Positions 25,441 through 33,223 of a stretch of 35,662 nucleotides of DNA are shown here, piece by piece; positions within the stretch are counted from its first letter, which is position 1, and each line of letters opens with the position of its first letter. The notes under the pieces were generated by a model. It saw nothing but the letters and a program-made list of their open reading frames with translations, had not been told where the DNA came from and did not search any database. Position numbers and translations under genes: made by a program. This DNA is from Pseudoalteromonas sp. P1-25 (GTDB lineage Bacteria > Pseudomonadota > Gammaproteobacteria > Enterobacterales > Alteromonadaceae), in assembly GCF_001401805.1 (NCBI RefSeq), contig NZ_LKDW01000039.1:1-35662 (forward strand), in the 5' to 3' direction.

Positions 25441-26211
25441 TTAGTTAGTGACTTGTGCAGGTGCACCACTGTGAAACTTAAAGTCTTCATCGGGGCTGGT
25501 AATTAAATCAGCCTCAACTTTACCAAAAAAGTCGACTCGCTCAGTAATATCAAAATCAGCAATTTCTTGTGCCAGTGTTAAGTAATCTTGATAATGGCGT
25601 GCCTCAGAGCGAAGCAACGAAATATAGAAATCGCCTAAGCGTTTATCAACATGCGGCGCAAGCTTTGCAAAACGCTCACACGAGCGAGCCTCAATATAAG
25701 CGCCTACAATAAGCTTATCGACGAGAGCATTAGGTTCAAACGTTTTAACGTTACGTAGCATCCCCTTAGCATAGCGACACGGTGTGATACTTCGGTACTC
25801 TACGCCATATTCGTCCATTATTTCGAGCACTTGGTAAAAGTGATGTAACTCTTCTTTTATTAGCATCACCATTTTATCAATTAAATCTTGCCCGTATGGC
25901 GAGTTTGACTTTGGAATAATAGATTTTGTCAGTTTATTTTTAGCCGCCAAATCTCGCCAATTGCCTTCACGCTTATAAATAAGTGTTTCAAAAGGTTTTA
26001 GCCATTCGAGTAATGCATCACTGCTGTCTTTATCGACCGCGTACTTACGGATTAAAAACATTGCACTTTGCGCTGCTTTTAACTCACAAATTAAATGGTC
26101 GATTAAGATAACCGATAAATTCTCTTTTTTTACTGCTTCATCTACCCAGGCATTCGGGGTTTCGCACAATAAAAAATTATTAATAGGGGCTAAAAGTTCG
26201 CTATGTGGCAC
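25441..26211 (-). CDS. miaE: MiaE, tRNA 2-methylthio-N6-isopentenyladenosine-37 hydroxylase
   Basis: A 256-residue ferritin-like di-iron monooxygenase that hydroxylates the isopentenyl group at A37 of tRNAs reading U-initial codons. Candidate iron ligands are Glu43 (CELKAAQ), Glu121 and His124 (EELHH), Glu174 (IEARSCERF), and Glu203 and His206 (SEARH). The start is a GTG at 26211; the resulting N-terminus matches the family. The gene is convergent with its neighbour and divergent from the Yip1-family gene. MiaE is patchily distributed and absent from some enteric bacteria, including E. coli K-12. Confidence 0.93.
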   Translation of the reverse strand: MPHSELLAPINNFLLCETPNAWVDEAVKKENLSVILIDHLICELKAAQSAMFLIRKYAVDKDSSDALLEWLKPFETLIYKREGNWRDLAAKNKLTKSIIPKSNSPYGQDLIDKMVMLIKEELHHFYQVLEIMDEYGVEYRSITPCRYAKGMLRNVKTFEPNALVDKLIVGAYIEARSCERFAKLAPHVDKRLGDFYISLLRSEARHYQDYLTLAQEIADFDITERVDFFGKVEADLITSPDEDFKFHSGAPAQVTN

Positions 26212-26317
26212 AGGGATGCTCGTTACTTCAAATAATAAAACGCCATTTTAACACGAAAAATAACGAAGAATAAAACAAGCAAAAACAACTGACTTAAAAT
26301 GTTAATAAGCAGTTAAC

Positions 26318-26346
26318 TTGACTTTGTCTCTGAACTAAACCATAAA
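26318..26346 (+). promoter_or_regulatory. Candidate promoter of the Yip1-family gene
   Basis: TTGACT (26318-26323), a 17-base spacer and CATAAA (26341-26346). It lies about 75 bases before the gene. The -35 is strong and the -10 is mediocre. Confidence 0.5.
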
Positions 26347-26422
26347 TATAAGTGCTGTATAAAAAACAAACTAAAAATAAATTATACCCAACAGTAAACC
26401 GTTCCTTTTATGGAGTACCGCT

Positions 26423-27022
26423 ATGATACTGAATCACCTGTGGGGCATTTATGCTCATCCACTCGAAGAATGGCAAACAATAGATAACCGCCACGAAAGC
26501 CTAACTTACAGCTTGTCGCATATTTTACTTATTGCATTATTTCCATCGATTATGGGGTATTACTCATCGGTGTATTTAGGCTGGAGTATTGGTGCAGGCA
26601 ACCCAGTATTTTTAACGCATGAAAGCGCACTGCTAATTGCCGTGGCTATGTATGGTGCGTTAATAGCCGGAGTGTTTGCTTTGGCCTATTTAGCCCATTG
26701 GATGGCCGTTACATTTGGTGCTAAACCTACGTTTACACAAACGCTTGAGCTTGCCGCTTATACTGCTACACCTGTGTTTATGTCGGCCTTAGCCGCTTTT
26801 TTACCTGAGCTGTGGTTTGTTGTTTGCGTAGGTATGATTGCCCTAGCCTACTCGGTGTACTTACTGTATACGGGCGTGCCAATACTTATGCATATTCCGC
26901 AAGAGCGCGGCTTTATTTATGCCAGCTCTGTTGTCACCTGCGGGCTAATTTTATTGGTAATAATTTTAGCTGTAACCGCAATTCTTTGGACTAACGGTAT
27001 TGTGAGTCCAATGTTTACCTAA
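26423..27022 (+). CDS. Yip1-family (DUF1282/YohC-like) inner-membrane protein
   Basis: A 199-residue integral membrane protein. The N-terminal LNHLWGIYAHPLEEWQTI motif is typical of bacterial Yip1-domain proteins, in which a short cytoplasmic start precedes five membrane spans (about 30-50, 70-95, 115-135, 135-155 and 170-192). E. coli YohC is the nearest relative I know; no function is established for the bacterial branch. GGAG lies upstream of the ATG. It converges on purF over a shared terminator. Confidence 0.85.
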   Translation: MILNHLWGIYAHPLEEWQTIDNRHESLTYSLSHILLIALFPSIMGYYSSVYLGWSIGAGNPVFLTHESALLIAVAMYGALIAGVFALAYLAHWMAVTFGAKPTFTQTLELAAYTATPVFMSALAAFLPELWFVVCVGMIALAYSVYLLYTGVPILMHIPQERGFIYASSVVTCGLILLVIILAVTAILWTNGIVSPMFT

Positions 27023-27063
27023 TCAACCACGTTGTTTGATATGAAGTGTTCCCTTTCCTTCGC

Positions 27064-27092
27064 AAAAAAGGAGCTAATTAGCTCCTTTTTTT
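27064..27092. terminator. Bidirectional terminator between the Yip1-family gene and purF
   Basis: Six A, a perfect 16-base palindrome GGAGCTAATTAGCTCC (27070-27085), then seven T. It ends both convergent transcripts. Confidence 0.95.
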
Positions 27093-27116
27093 ATGTCGAT
27101 TATGTTTAGTTACACA

Positions 27117-28643
27117 TTAGTCAGCTTCGTTGGCATCTTGATTATGTATTTCAAGGCCTGATGACATGGCATTTTCGCGGTTGCTTTTAGCCGAGTCGTT
27201 ACGTAGTTGATCAATATGATTTAGGTAATCTTGATCAATATCGCCGGTAATGTACTGCCCATCAAATACAGAGGTTTCAAACTTAGTAATTTCTGGGTTT
27301 TCTTGGCTCACCGCTTCAATTAAATCGTTTAGCGATTGAAAAATTAAGCCATCAGCACTGATGCTTTGGTTAATGTCTTCAACTTCGCGGCCATGTGCAA
27401 TAAGCTCTGCTGCAGAGGGCATATCAATACCATACACATTCGGGAAGCGGATTTCAGGAGCGGCTGAGGCAAAATACACATTTTTTGCTCCGGCTTCACG
27501 GGCCATTTCTACAATTTGCGCAGAAGTAGTACCGCGCACAATTGAATCATCAACCAGTAAAACGTTTTTACCTTTAAATTCACGGTCAATCGCATTTAGC
27601 TTTTGACGCACTGACTTTTTACGCATTTCTTGGCCTGGCATGATAAATGTACGACCAATATAACGGTTTTTAACAAAGCCTTGGCGGTAAGGTAAATCAA
27701 GCATGCGGGCAATTTCTAATGCTACATCGCATGAGGTTTCAGGAATTGGGATAACTACATCAATGTCTTTATCGCTCCACTCACGCGCAATTTTTTCACC
27801 CAGTTTAGTACCCATGTTTACACGCGTTGCGTAAACCGACATACGATCGATGGTTGAATCAGGGCGAGCGAAATAAACAAACTCAAAAATACAGGGCGCA
27901 TAAGAGGCTTTTTCTGCACAACTTTGTGAATGAAATTGACCGTCTTCAGTCACATAAATAGCTTCACCTGGCGCTACATCTCGCACAAATTCAAAGCCGT
28001 CAGGCTTTAGTGCTACGCTTTCTGATGCAAACATGTACTCAGTGCCTTTAGGCGTTTCACGCTTACCAAATACCAGCGGGCGAATACCATTAGGGTCACG
28101 AAATGCTAAAACACCGTGACCAATAATCATCGCAATAGCGGCGTAGCCACCTGTAACCTTGTTGTTTACTTCGGTTACTGCGGTGAATATATCTTCAGCG
28201 TCTAAATGTAATTTGTCAGATTTACTCAGCTCATGCGCCATAATATTAAGCAGTATTTCTGAGTCTGACGTTGTATTAACATGGCGACGCGCTTCTGAAA
28301 ATAATTGCTGCTTGAGCGTTTCAGCATTCGTTAAGTTACCATTGTGCGCAAGCGCAATACCAAATGGTGAATTAACATAAAACGGCTGCGCTTCAGATGA
28401 ACTTGACGAGCCAGCAGTAGGGTAACGAACGTGGCCAATACCAATTGTGCCTTGTAGTCGCTTCATATGGCGGGTGTGAAACACATCCTTTACTAGGCCA
28501 TTTGCTTTGCGCAAGCTGAACGTATTGTTTTCAATGGTAATGATGCCCGCGGCATCTTGACCTCGGTGCTGCAAAACAGTTAAGCCATCATAAATCGCCT
28601 GATTAACAGGAGATGTTCCGACTATCCCAACGATACCACACAT
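27117..28643 (-). CDS. purF: PurF, amidophosphoribosyltransferase
   Basis: A 508-residue enzyme that catalyses the first committed step of purine synthesis, converting PRPP and glutamine to phosphoribosylamine. Cys2 is the N-terminal nucleophile of the glutaminase domain (MCGIVGI). The glutaminase site motifs HRGQDAAG (26-33) and HNGNLTN (100-106) are present, and the PRPP loop is VLLVDDSIVRGTTS (361-374). E. coli PurF is 505 residues. It follows cvpA by 18 bases and is cotranscribed with it. I did not find a recognisable PurR box upstream. Confidence 0.98.
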   Translation of the reverse strand: MCGIVGIVGTSPVNQAIYDGLTVLQHRGQDAAGIITIENNTFSLRKANGLVKDVFHTRHMKRLQGTIGIGHVRYPTAGSSSSSEAQPFYVNSPFGIALAHNGNLTNAETLKQQLFSEARRHVNTTSDSEILLNIMAHELSKSDKLHLDAEDIFTAVTEVNNKVTGGYAAIAMIIGHGVLAFRDPNGIRPLVFGKRETPKGTEYMFASESVALKPDGFEFVRDVAPGEAIYVTEDGQFHSQSCAEKASYAPCIFEFVYFARPDSTIDRMSVYATRVNMGTKLGEKIAREWSDKDIDVVIPIPETSCDVALEIARMLDLPYRQGFVKNRYIGRTFIMPGQEMRKKSVRQKLNAIDREFKGKNVLLVDDSIVRGTTSAQIVEMAREAGAKNVYFASAAPEIRFPNVYGIDMPSAAELIAHGREVEDINQSISADGLIFQSLNDLIEAVSQENPEITKFETSVFDGQYITGDIDQDYLNHIDQLRNDSAKSNRENAMSSGLEIHNQDANEAD

Positions 28644-28661
28644 GTAATTTATCCTCGCCGA

Positions 28662-29156
28662 TTAACGGTTTACTGAATTTAAAAAGCTCGAGTTGTTTTC
28701 TAGGTACGAAAAAAACCATTCAACAACAAAGCCAAATTCTGGAATCAAAATAGAATTGCCCCACCAGTGCGTGTTTGGTGCACCAGTAAAAGCATCAAGA
28801 AAGAAGAGTAACGCGCTCACGACCAACACGCCTCGTAGCGCACCAAAAACAATGCCAAAGACACGATCGGTGCCAGATAAACCAGTACGCTGTACAAGCT
28901 CACCTAAAATGTAGTTTAGTAAACCGCCTAACAGTAGCGTCGCAAAGAAGAGTATGGCAATGGCCGCCGCATTTCTTAAAAGGGGTTCAGAAATACTTGT
29001 TAGGAAGGAAGCTAAATATTGGTAGAACAAACTAGAGATGATAAATGCGCAACCCCATACTGCTAATGACATAGCTTCTTTAACGAAGCCGCGTATTAAA
29101 CCTATGATGGTAGACAGTGCAATGATGCCAAGAATGGCGTAATCAACCCAGATCAT
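28662..29156 (-). CDS. cvpA: CvpA, inner-membrane protein of the cvpA–purF unit
   Basis: A 164-residue protein with four predicted membrane spans (about 3-23, 27-45, 60-83 and 100-120). The conserved LIRGFVKEAMSL and TGLSGTDRVFGIVFGALRG motifs match CvpA, first named for colicin V production; its role is still poorly defined. The frame is open from a TTG at 29165, but the ATG at 29156 gives MIWVDYAIL, which matches the E. coli start (MVWIDYAI). Neither has a strong ribosome-binding site. It is the promoter-proximal gene of cvpA–purF. Confidence 0.92.
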   Translation of the reverse strand: MIWVDYAILGIIALSTIIGLIRGFVKEAMSLAVWGCAFIISSLFYQYLASFLTSISEPLLRNAAAIAILFFATLLLGGLLNYILGELVQRTGLSGTDRVFGIVFGALRGVLVVSALLFFLDAFTGAPNTHWWGNSILIPEFGFVVEWFFSYLENNSSFLNSVNR

Positions 29157-29293
29157 ATTAACCAATTAGTCGCTATTTTGGGGCGCATTCTATACCCAAA
29201 CCTCCTAAATATGCAAGTTAAAGCGGGAGATAACCAGCAACTATCTAATACAAAAAATTAACATTTAAGAGGTGTGTTTTTTAGCGCTAAATT

Positions 29294-29320
29294 AAAAAGG
29301 CCTTACTAAGTAAGGCCTTT
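29294..29320 (-). terminator. Terminator downstream of dedD
   Basis: AAAGGCCTTACT and AGTAAGGCCTTT form perfect 12-bp arms around a single central A (29296-29320). On the minus strand the stem runs into CCTTTTTAAT. It lies 5 bases after the dedD stop and separates accD–folC–dedD from cvpA–purF. Confidence 0.9.
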
Positions 29321-29325
29321 AAAAA

Positions 29326-29964
29326 TCAGTGAGTGACGGTATATTGCGTTACTTTGCCGTTGAGCTTGGTCAGCGCTTTTAGCTCAGGTAACTTTTTAAT
29401 AAGCTCAGCCTTATCAAGCGAAGGACCCACAAACACTTTAGTCAATGTACCATTAGGCGTTTTGATGGGCTTTGTAAACGTTTTAAAGCCTTTTGCTTTG
29501 AGCTTTGCTTGTAAAGCCTTTACATTAGCCGCATGAGAAAAGCTACCAAGCTGAATTACATAGGCCATATCAGTGAGGTTTTCTTCACTCTTGCGTGGCG
29601 CAATAGGGTTGGCTTTGACAGGCTCTGGCACTTTAGCAACAGGTTTGCTTGGCACACTCTCACCTTCTATGCTGCCCTCGACTACTTCTCGATCTACCGC
29701 GAATTTGCTTTCTTGGCTTGTGAGCACGTCGTCATCAGCAGCTACATTCTCTATTGGCGCTTGCTTTAAGGGCTCGGCTTGCGCTACTTTTTCATCTATA
29801 GACTCTTGAAGGTCGATAGTTTTAAACTCAGAGCGTTCAGGAATAGCTTTAAAGCCCTCTTTATAGTGGACCTTTTCGCCATCGAGTATATTAGGAATAA
29901 ACACAATTGCTGCGATCACCACAATACTGGTTCCAACTAAACGATTTATAAAACCTGAGTTCAC
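29326..29964 (-). CDS. dedD: DedD-like SPOR-domain cell-division protein
   Basis: A 212-residue bitopic membrane protein. A membrane helix (about 5-26) is followed by a low-complexity periplasmic linker and a C-terminal SPOR domain (about 133-210, beginning AYVIQLGSFSHAANVKAL), which binds denuded glycan at the septum. The N-terminus SGFINRLVGTSIVV aligns with E. coli DedD (KFQNRLVGT). The start is a GTG at 29964, with GAGAGA upstream. It follows folC by 11 bases, as in E. coli. Confidence 0.9.
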   Translation of the reverse strand: MNSGFINRLVGTSIVVIAAIVFIPNILDGEKVHYKEGFKAIPERSEFKTIDLQESIDEKVAQAEPLKQAPIENVAADDDVLTSQESKFAVDREVVEGSIEGESVPSKPVAKVPEPVKANPIAPRKSEENLTDMAYVIQLGSFSHAANVKALQAKLKAKGFKTFTKPIKTPNGTLTKVFVGPSLDKAELIKKLPELKALTKLNGKVTQYTVTH

Positions 29965-29975
29965 CGACTTTCTCT

Positions 29976-31241
29976 CTATTTTTTAAAGTAGTTTATAGCA
30001 TCTGCAACAGTAAAAAATGACCCAAACACAATTAAAAGCGTATCACTTTGCTGTGTAGGCATAATTACATTAAGCGCATCGTGCACACTATTATAGCGTT
30101 CATGCGTGCCTGTATGAGGTATTGTTTGCAACGCGGCGGCCATATTTTCAACGTTATCGCCACGTGGTATGTGTAAGCTAGTAAGAGACCATTGATCAAT
30201 TACAGAGCTTACCTCTTTAAGTACACCCGCTTTATCTTTATCAGCAAGCATAGCGACTAATGCATGAATTTTAAAGCCTTTATCTTTATAGCTTGCAAGC
30301 TTTAGTGCTAAATAACGAGCAGATTCGGGATTGTGCGCAACATCAGTAAACACTAAAGGTGTAGTATTGAGTTGCTGAAATCGGCCCTCAACAACTAAAT
30401 TAGCTAAACAACGTTTAATTACCTCATCGCTTGGTAGTAAATTTAACGCTGCTAAAGTAGTTAAAGCAGTTGCGGCATTTTGTGCAGGAATTGCTGGTTT
30501 GTCTAACGCCAGATCATAATGCTTATATTGCCATGTGAAATGCGCTGGGTGCTCTTTGAATATAAAATCAGTGCCCGATATAACCATATTGGCTTTAATC
30601 TCAGTGCCGTAATCGGTCATAGTGTGGGGTATGTTCAAATCACCAATAATAGCTGGCGTATTTTCACGAAATATACCTGCTTTATCATAAGCAACCAGCT
30701 CGCGTGTATCGCCTAGGTATTCTTTGTGATCTAAATCGATAGTGGTGATCACACTTGCATAAGGTGTAACGATATTGGTGGCATCAAAACGCCCACCCAA
30801 ACCAACTTCAAGCAGCACATAATCAACCTCAAAATGCTTAAAAATAGCCAATGCACCAAGAGTGCCATACTCAAAATACGTCAGTGCCGTGCTACCGCGA
30901 CCTTGCTCTAGCGTGTTAAAGGCATCAACATGGTATTGATCTTCAAGCTCTTGAGCATTTATGCGCACACGCTCGTTGTATTTAATTAAATGAGGAGAGG
31001 CATAAGTGCCAACAGAATAACCTTGAGCCAACAATAAAGACTCTAAACAGCGTGCTGTTGTCCCTTTGCCGTTTGTGCCGCCAATCAAAATGATTTTGCT
31101 GGAAGTGTTTAATAAGCCAATGTTGTTTGCAACAGTAGCGACGCGTTCGAGGCCCATTTCAATATTTGCAGGGTGAACACTCTCTAAATAACAAAGCCAA
31201 TCATCAAGGCTTGATGATTGGCTAGGAATTATATTTGTCAT
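29976..31241 (-). CDS. folC: FolC, dihydrofolate synthase/folylpolyglutamate synthase
   Basis: A 421-residue Mur-ligase-type enzyme that adds glutamate to dihydropteroate and extends folate polyglutamate tails. The P-loop GTNGKGT is 55-61. The DATNIV segment and the DHKEYLGDT motif of the family are present, with the C-terminal ligase domain containing FTDVAHNPES. It lies 25 bases after accD. With folD, the window contains two folate genes, but they are in separate units. Confidence 0.96.
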   Translation of the reverse strand: MTNIIPSQSSSLDDWLCYLESVHPANIEMGLERVATVANNIGLLNTSSKIILIGGTNGKGTTARCLESLLLAQGYSVGTYASPHLIKYNERVRINAQELEDQYHVDAFNTLEQGRGSTALTYFEYGTLGALAIFKHFEVDYVLLEVGLGGRFDATNIVTPYASVITTIDLDHKEYLGDTRELVAYDKAGIFRENTPAIIGDLNIPHTMTDYGTEIKANMVISGTDFIFKEHPAHFTWQYKHYDLALDKPAIPAQNAATALTTLAALNLLPSDEVIKRCLANLVVEGRFQQLNTTPLVFTDVAHNPESARYLALKLASYKDKGFKIHALVAMLADKDKAGVLKEVSSVIDQWSLTSLHIPRGDNVENMAAALQTIPHTGTHERYNSVHDALNVIMPTQQSDTLLIVFGSFFTVADAINYFKK

Positions 31242-31266
31242 AGCGTGTAATCAGTAAAGCTGAAAT

Positions 31267-32142
31267 TTACGCTACTCTATGCTCTTGTTCAGTAGAAGGC
31301 AAGTTCATAAATTTAGCAAGCACACGTGCTAACGTGTCACGCATTTCGCGACGGTCAACAATCATGTCTATCGCACCGTGCTCTAATAAGAACTCACTAC
31401 GCTGAAAACCTTCAGGCAGAGTTTCACGTACTGTTTGTTCAATAACGCGCGGACCAGCAAAACCAATTAAGGCTTTTGGCTCTGCAACGTTTATATCACC
31501 TAACATCGCAAGTGATGCTGATACACCGCCCATGGTTGGGTCGGTCATAACTGATATAAACGGCAGGCCTTTTTCGCTCATTTTAGCAAGTGCAGCACTG
31601 GTTTTAGCCATTTGCATAAGCGACATAAGTGCTTCTTGCATACGTGCACCACCTGAAGCTGAAAAACACACTAATGGCATGTTGTGCTCTAAACATTGGT
31701 CTACGGCATCAACAAAGCGTGCACCTACAACCGAAGCCATTGAACCACCCATAAATGAGAATTCAAAAGCAACCGCTGCAACAGGAATACCTTTTAAGCG
31801 GCCTTTCATCGCTACTAATGCGTCTTTTTCGCCACTTGTTTTTTGGGCTGCGCTAATACGATCTGAGTATTTTTTTGAGTCTTTAAACTTTAATACATCT
31901 TTAGGCTCGTGCTCAGTACCTAGCTCTGTGCGGTCGGCTTCATCTAAAAAGTGCTCTAAACGCTTACGGCCGCTCACACGCATGTGGTGGTCGCATTTAG
32001 GACATACGTTTAATGACTTCTCTAGTTCAGCTTTATATAAAATTGAATCGCAAGCTGTACATTTAGCCCAAACGCCCTCTGGAATTTCTTTACGACCTGA
32101 TGACTTAGTCGTTTTAGGTAAGATTTTTTCTAACCAACTCAT
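31267..32142 (-). CDS. accD: AccD, acetyl-CoA carboxylase carboxyltransferase beta subunit
   Basis: A 291-residue subunit that, with AccA, transfers the carboxyl group from biotin to acetyl-CoA in the first step of fatty-acid synthesis. An N-terminal zinc ribbon has Cys28, Cys31, Cys47 and Cys50. The carboxyltransferase core includes FSASGGARMQE and GGVSASLAMLGD. The frame is open to 32208, but the ATG at 32142 gives the canonical MSWLEKILP start with GAGAG upstream. It lies between truA and folC in the standard order. Confidence 0.97.
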   Translation of the reverse strand: MSWLEKILPKTTKSSGRKEIPEGVWAKCTACDSILYKAELEKSLNVCPKCDHHMRVSGRKRLEHFLDEADRTELGTEHEPKDVLKFKDSKKYSDRISAAQKTSGEKDALVAMKGRLKGIPVAAVAFEFSFMGGSMASVVGARFVDAVDQCLEHNMPLVCFSASGGARMQEALMSLMQMAKTSAALAKMSEKGLPFISVMTDPTMGGVSASLAMLGDINVAEPKALIGFAGPRVIEQTVRETLPEGFQRSEFLLEHGAIDMIVDRREMRDTLARVLAKFMNLPSTEQEHRVA

Positions 32143-32282
32143 TTGCAACTCTCTTAATGCTGTTCTGTGTCGCGAGCCTGCTAATAAGTAGCAGACAGAT
32201 TTTTTCAATTAAAACATGAATTACACAAACACGGTATAAAAAACTGGTCTTAGTAGTTAGATAAACGCTTATAAATTCAGCA

Positions 32283-33077
32283 CTAACATTCCGTATCAGG
32301 TAAAAATAATGGCCCTAACGGCGTTTTAGGAATGTTAAAATGCGCTGGGTAATCAACATCCACTAAGTACAACCCTGCCGCTTTTGCCGTGGCACTGGCT
32401 TTAGCGCGCTCTTTTAAATCTAATAGCTCTTTTAACCACACTGGCTGATGTTTATGTAAGCCTATATCCATTAGACAACCGGTAATATTGCGCACCATAT
32501 GGTGTAAAAAAGCATTCGCTTTAATATCAATAATAACGTAATCACCCTGTCGCTGTACCGATAAATGATGAATTGTTCTGTTTGCTGTATTAGCTTGGCA
32601 ATGCAGTGCTCTAAAAGAAGTAAAGTCATGCTCACCAATTAAGTACTGACACGCTTCTTGCATTTTTGTTTCATCAAGTGGATGATGAAAATGTGTAACC
32701 CCTTCATTCATCACTGCGCCCCTGTAGGCGTAATTATAAATAACATAACGGTAACGACGCGCTGTTGCGCTAAAACGTGCATGGAAGTCTTCACTTACGG
32801 GCTGTGCAAAACGAATTGCTATGTCTTTAGGCAGTAGCGTATTCATCCCCATGGTAAACGCCACCATTTCACGCGGAGCATGAGTTTCAAAGTGGATAAC
32901 TTGGCCAGTGCCATGCACCCCAGCATCTGTGCGCCCCGCGCACACTATTTCAACCGGATGATTACAAATGCGCGATAACGCTTTTTCTACTTCTTGTTGT
33001 ACGCTATTTACGTGAGACTGGCGTTGCCACCCACTGTAACGCGCGCCGTTGTATTCAACTCCAAGTGCTACTCGCAT
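32283..33077 (-). CDS. truA: TruA, tRNA pseudouridine(38-40) synthase
   Basis: A 264-residue pseudouridine synthase acting on positions 38-40 of the tRNA anticodon arm. The catalytic Asp51 sits in CAGRTDAGVHG. The N-terminal ALGVEYNGARYSGWQRQ and the C-terminal HMVRNITGCLMDIG motifs are typical. It follows the fimV-like gene after a terminator and precedes accD by 140 bases. Confidence 0.97.
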   Translation of the reverse strand: MRVALGVEYNGARYSGWQRQSHVNSVQQEVEKALSRICNHPVEIVCAGRTDAGVHGTGQVIHFETHAPREMVAFTMGMNTLLPKDIAIRFAQPVSEDFHARFSATARRYRYVIYNYAYRGAVMNEGVTHFHHPLDETKMQEACQYLIGEHDFTSFRALHCQANTANRTIHHLSVQRQGDYVIIDIKANAFLHHMVRNITGCLMDIGLHKHQPVWLKELLDLKERAKASATAKAAGLYLVDVDYPAHFNIPKTPLGPLFLPDTEC

Positions 33078-33173
33078 AATTACTGCTTTACCTACTGTGC
33101 TAATGAACGAGGCATTTTATGCTATCTCGCGGTGCAATAAAAGCCAGTGTGTTGTGATCCAATAAATACCTAC

Positions 33174-33205
33174 AAAAAAGCCGCAATAATTACCTTATTG
33201 CGGCT
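33174..33205 (-). terminator. Terminator downstream of the fimV-like gene
   Basis: AGCCGCAATAA (33179-33189) and TTATTGCGGCT (33195-33205) are perfect 11-bp arms around a 5-base loop. On the minus strand the stem is followed by a T-tract from 33179-33174. It lies 18 bases after the stop. Confidence 0.95.
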
Positions 33206-33223
33206 CAAATCGCGTTTACAACG

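Noticed and set aside
31532..32191. Long opposite-strand open frame across accD (219 codons)
   Set aside because: It is a mirror of the accD coding frame with low-complexity Ser/Ala composition and no ribosome-binding site or family resemblance.
32143..32208. 22-residue N-terminal extension of AccD
   Set aside because: The ATG at 32142 yields the canonical MSWLEKI start with a ribosome-binding site. The extension has no family support.
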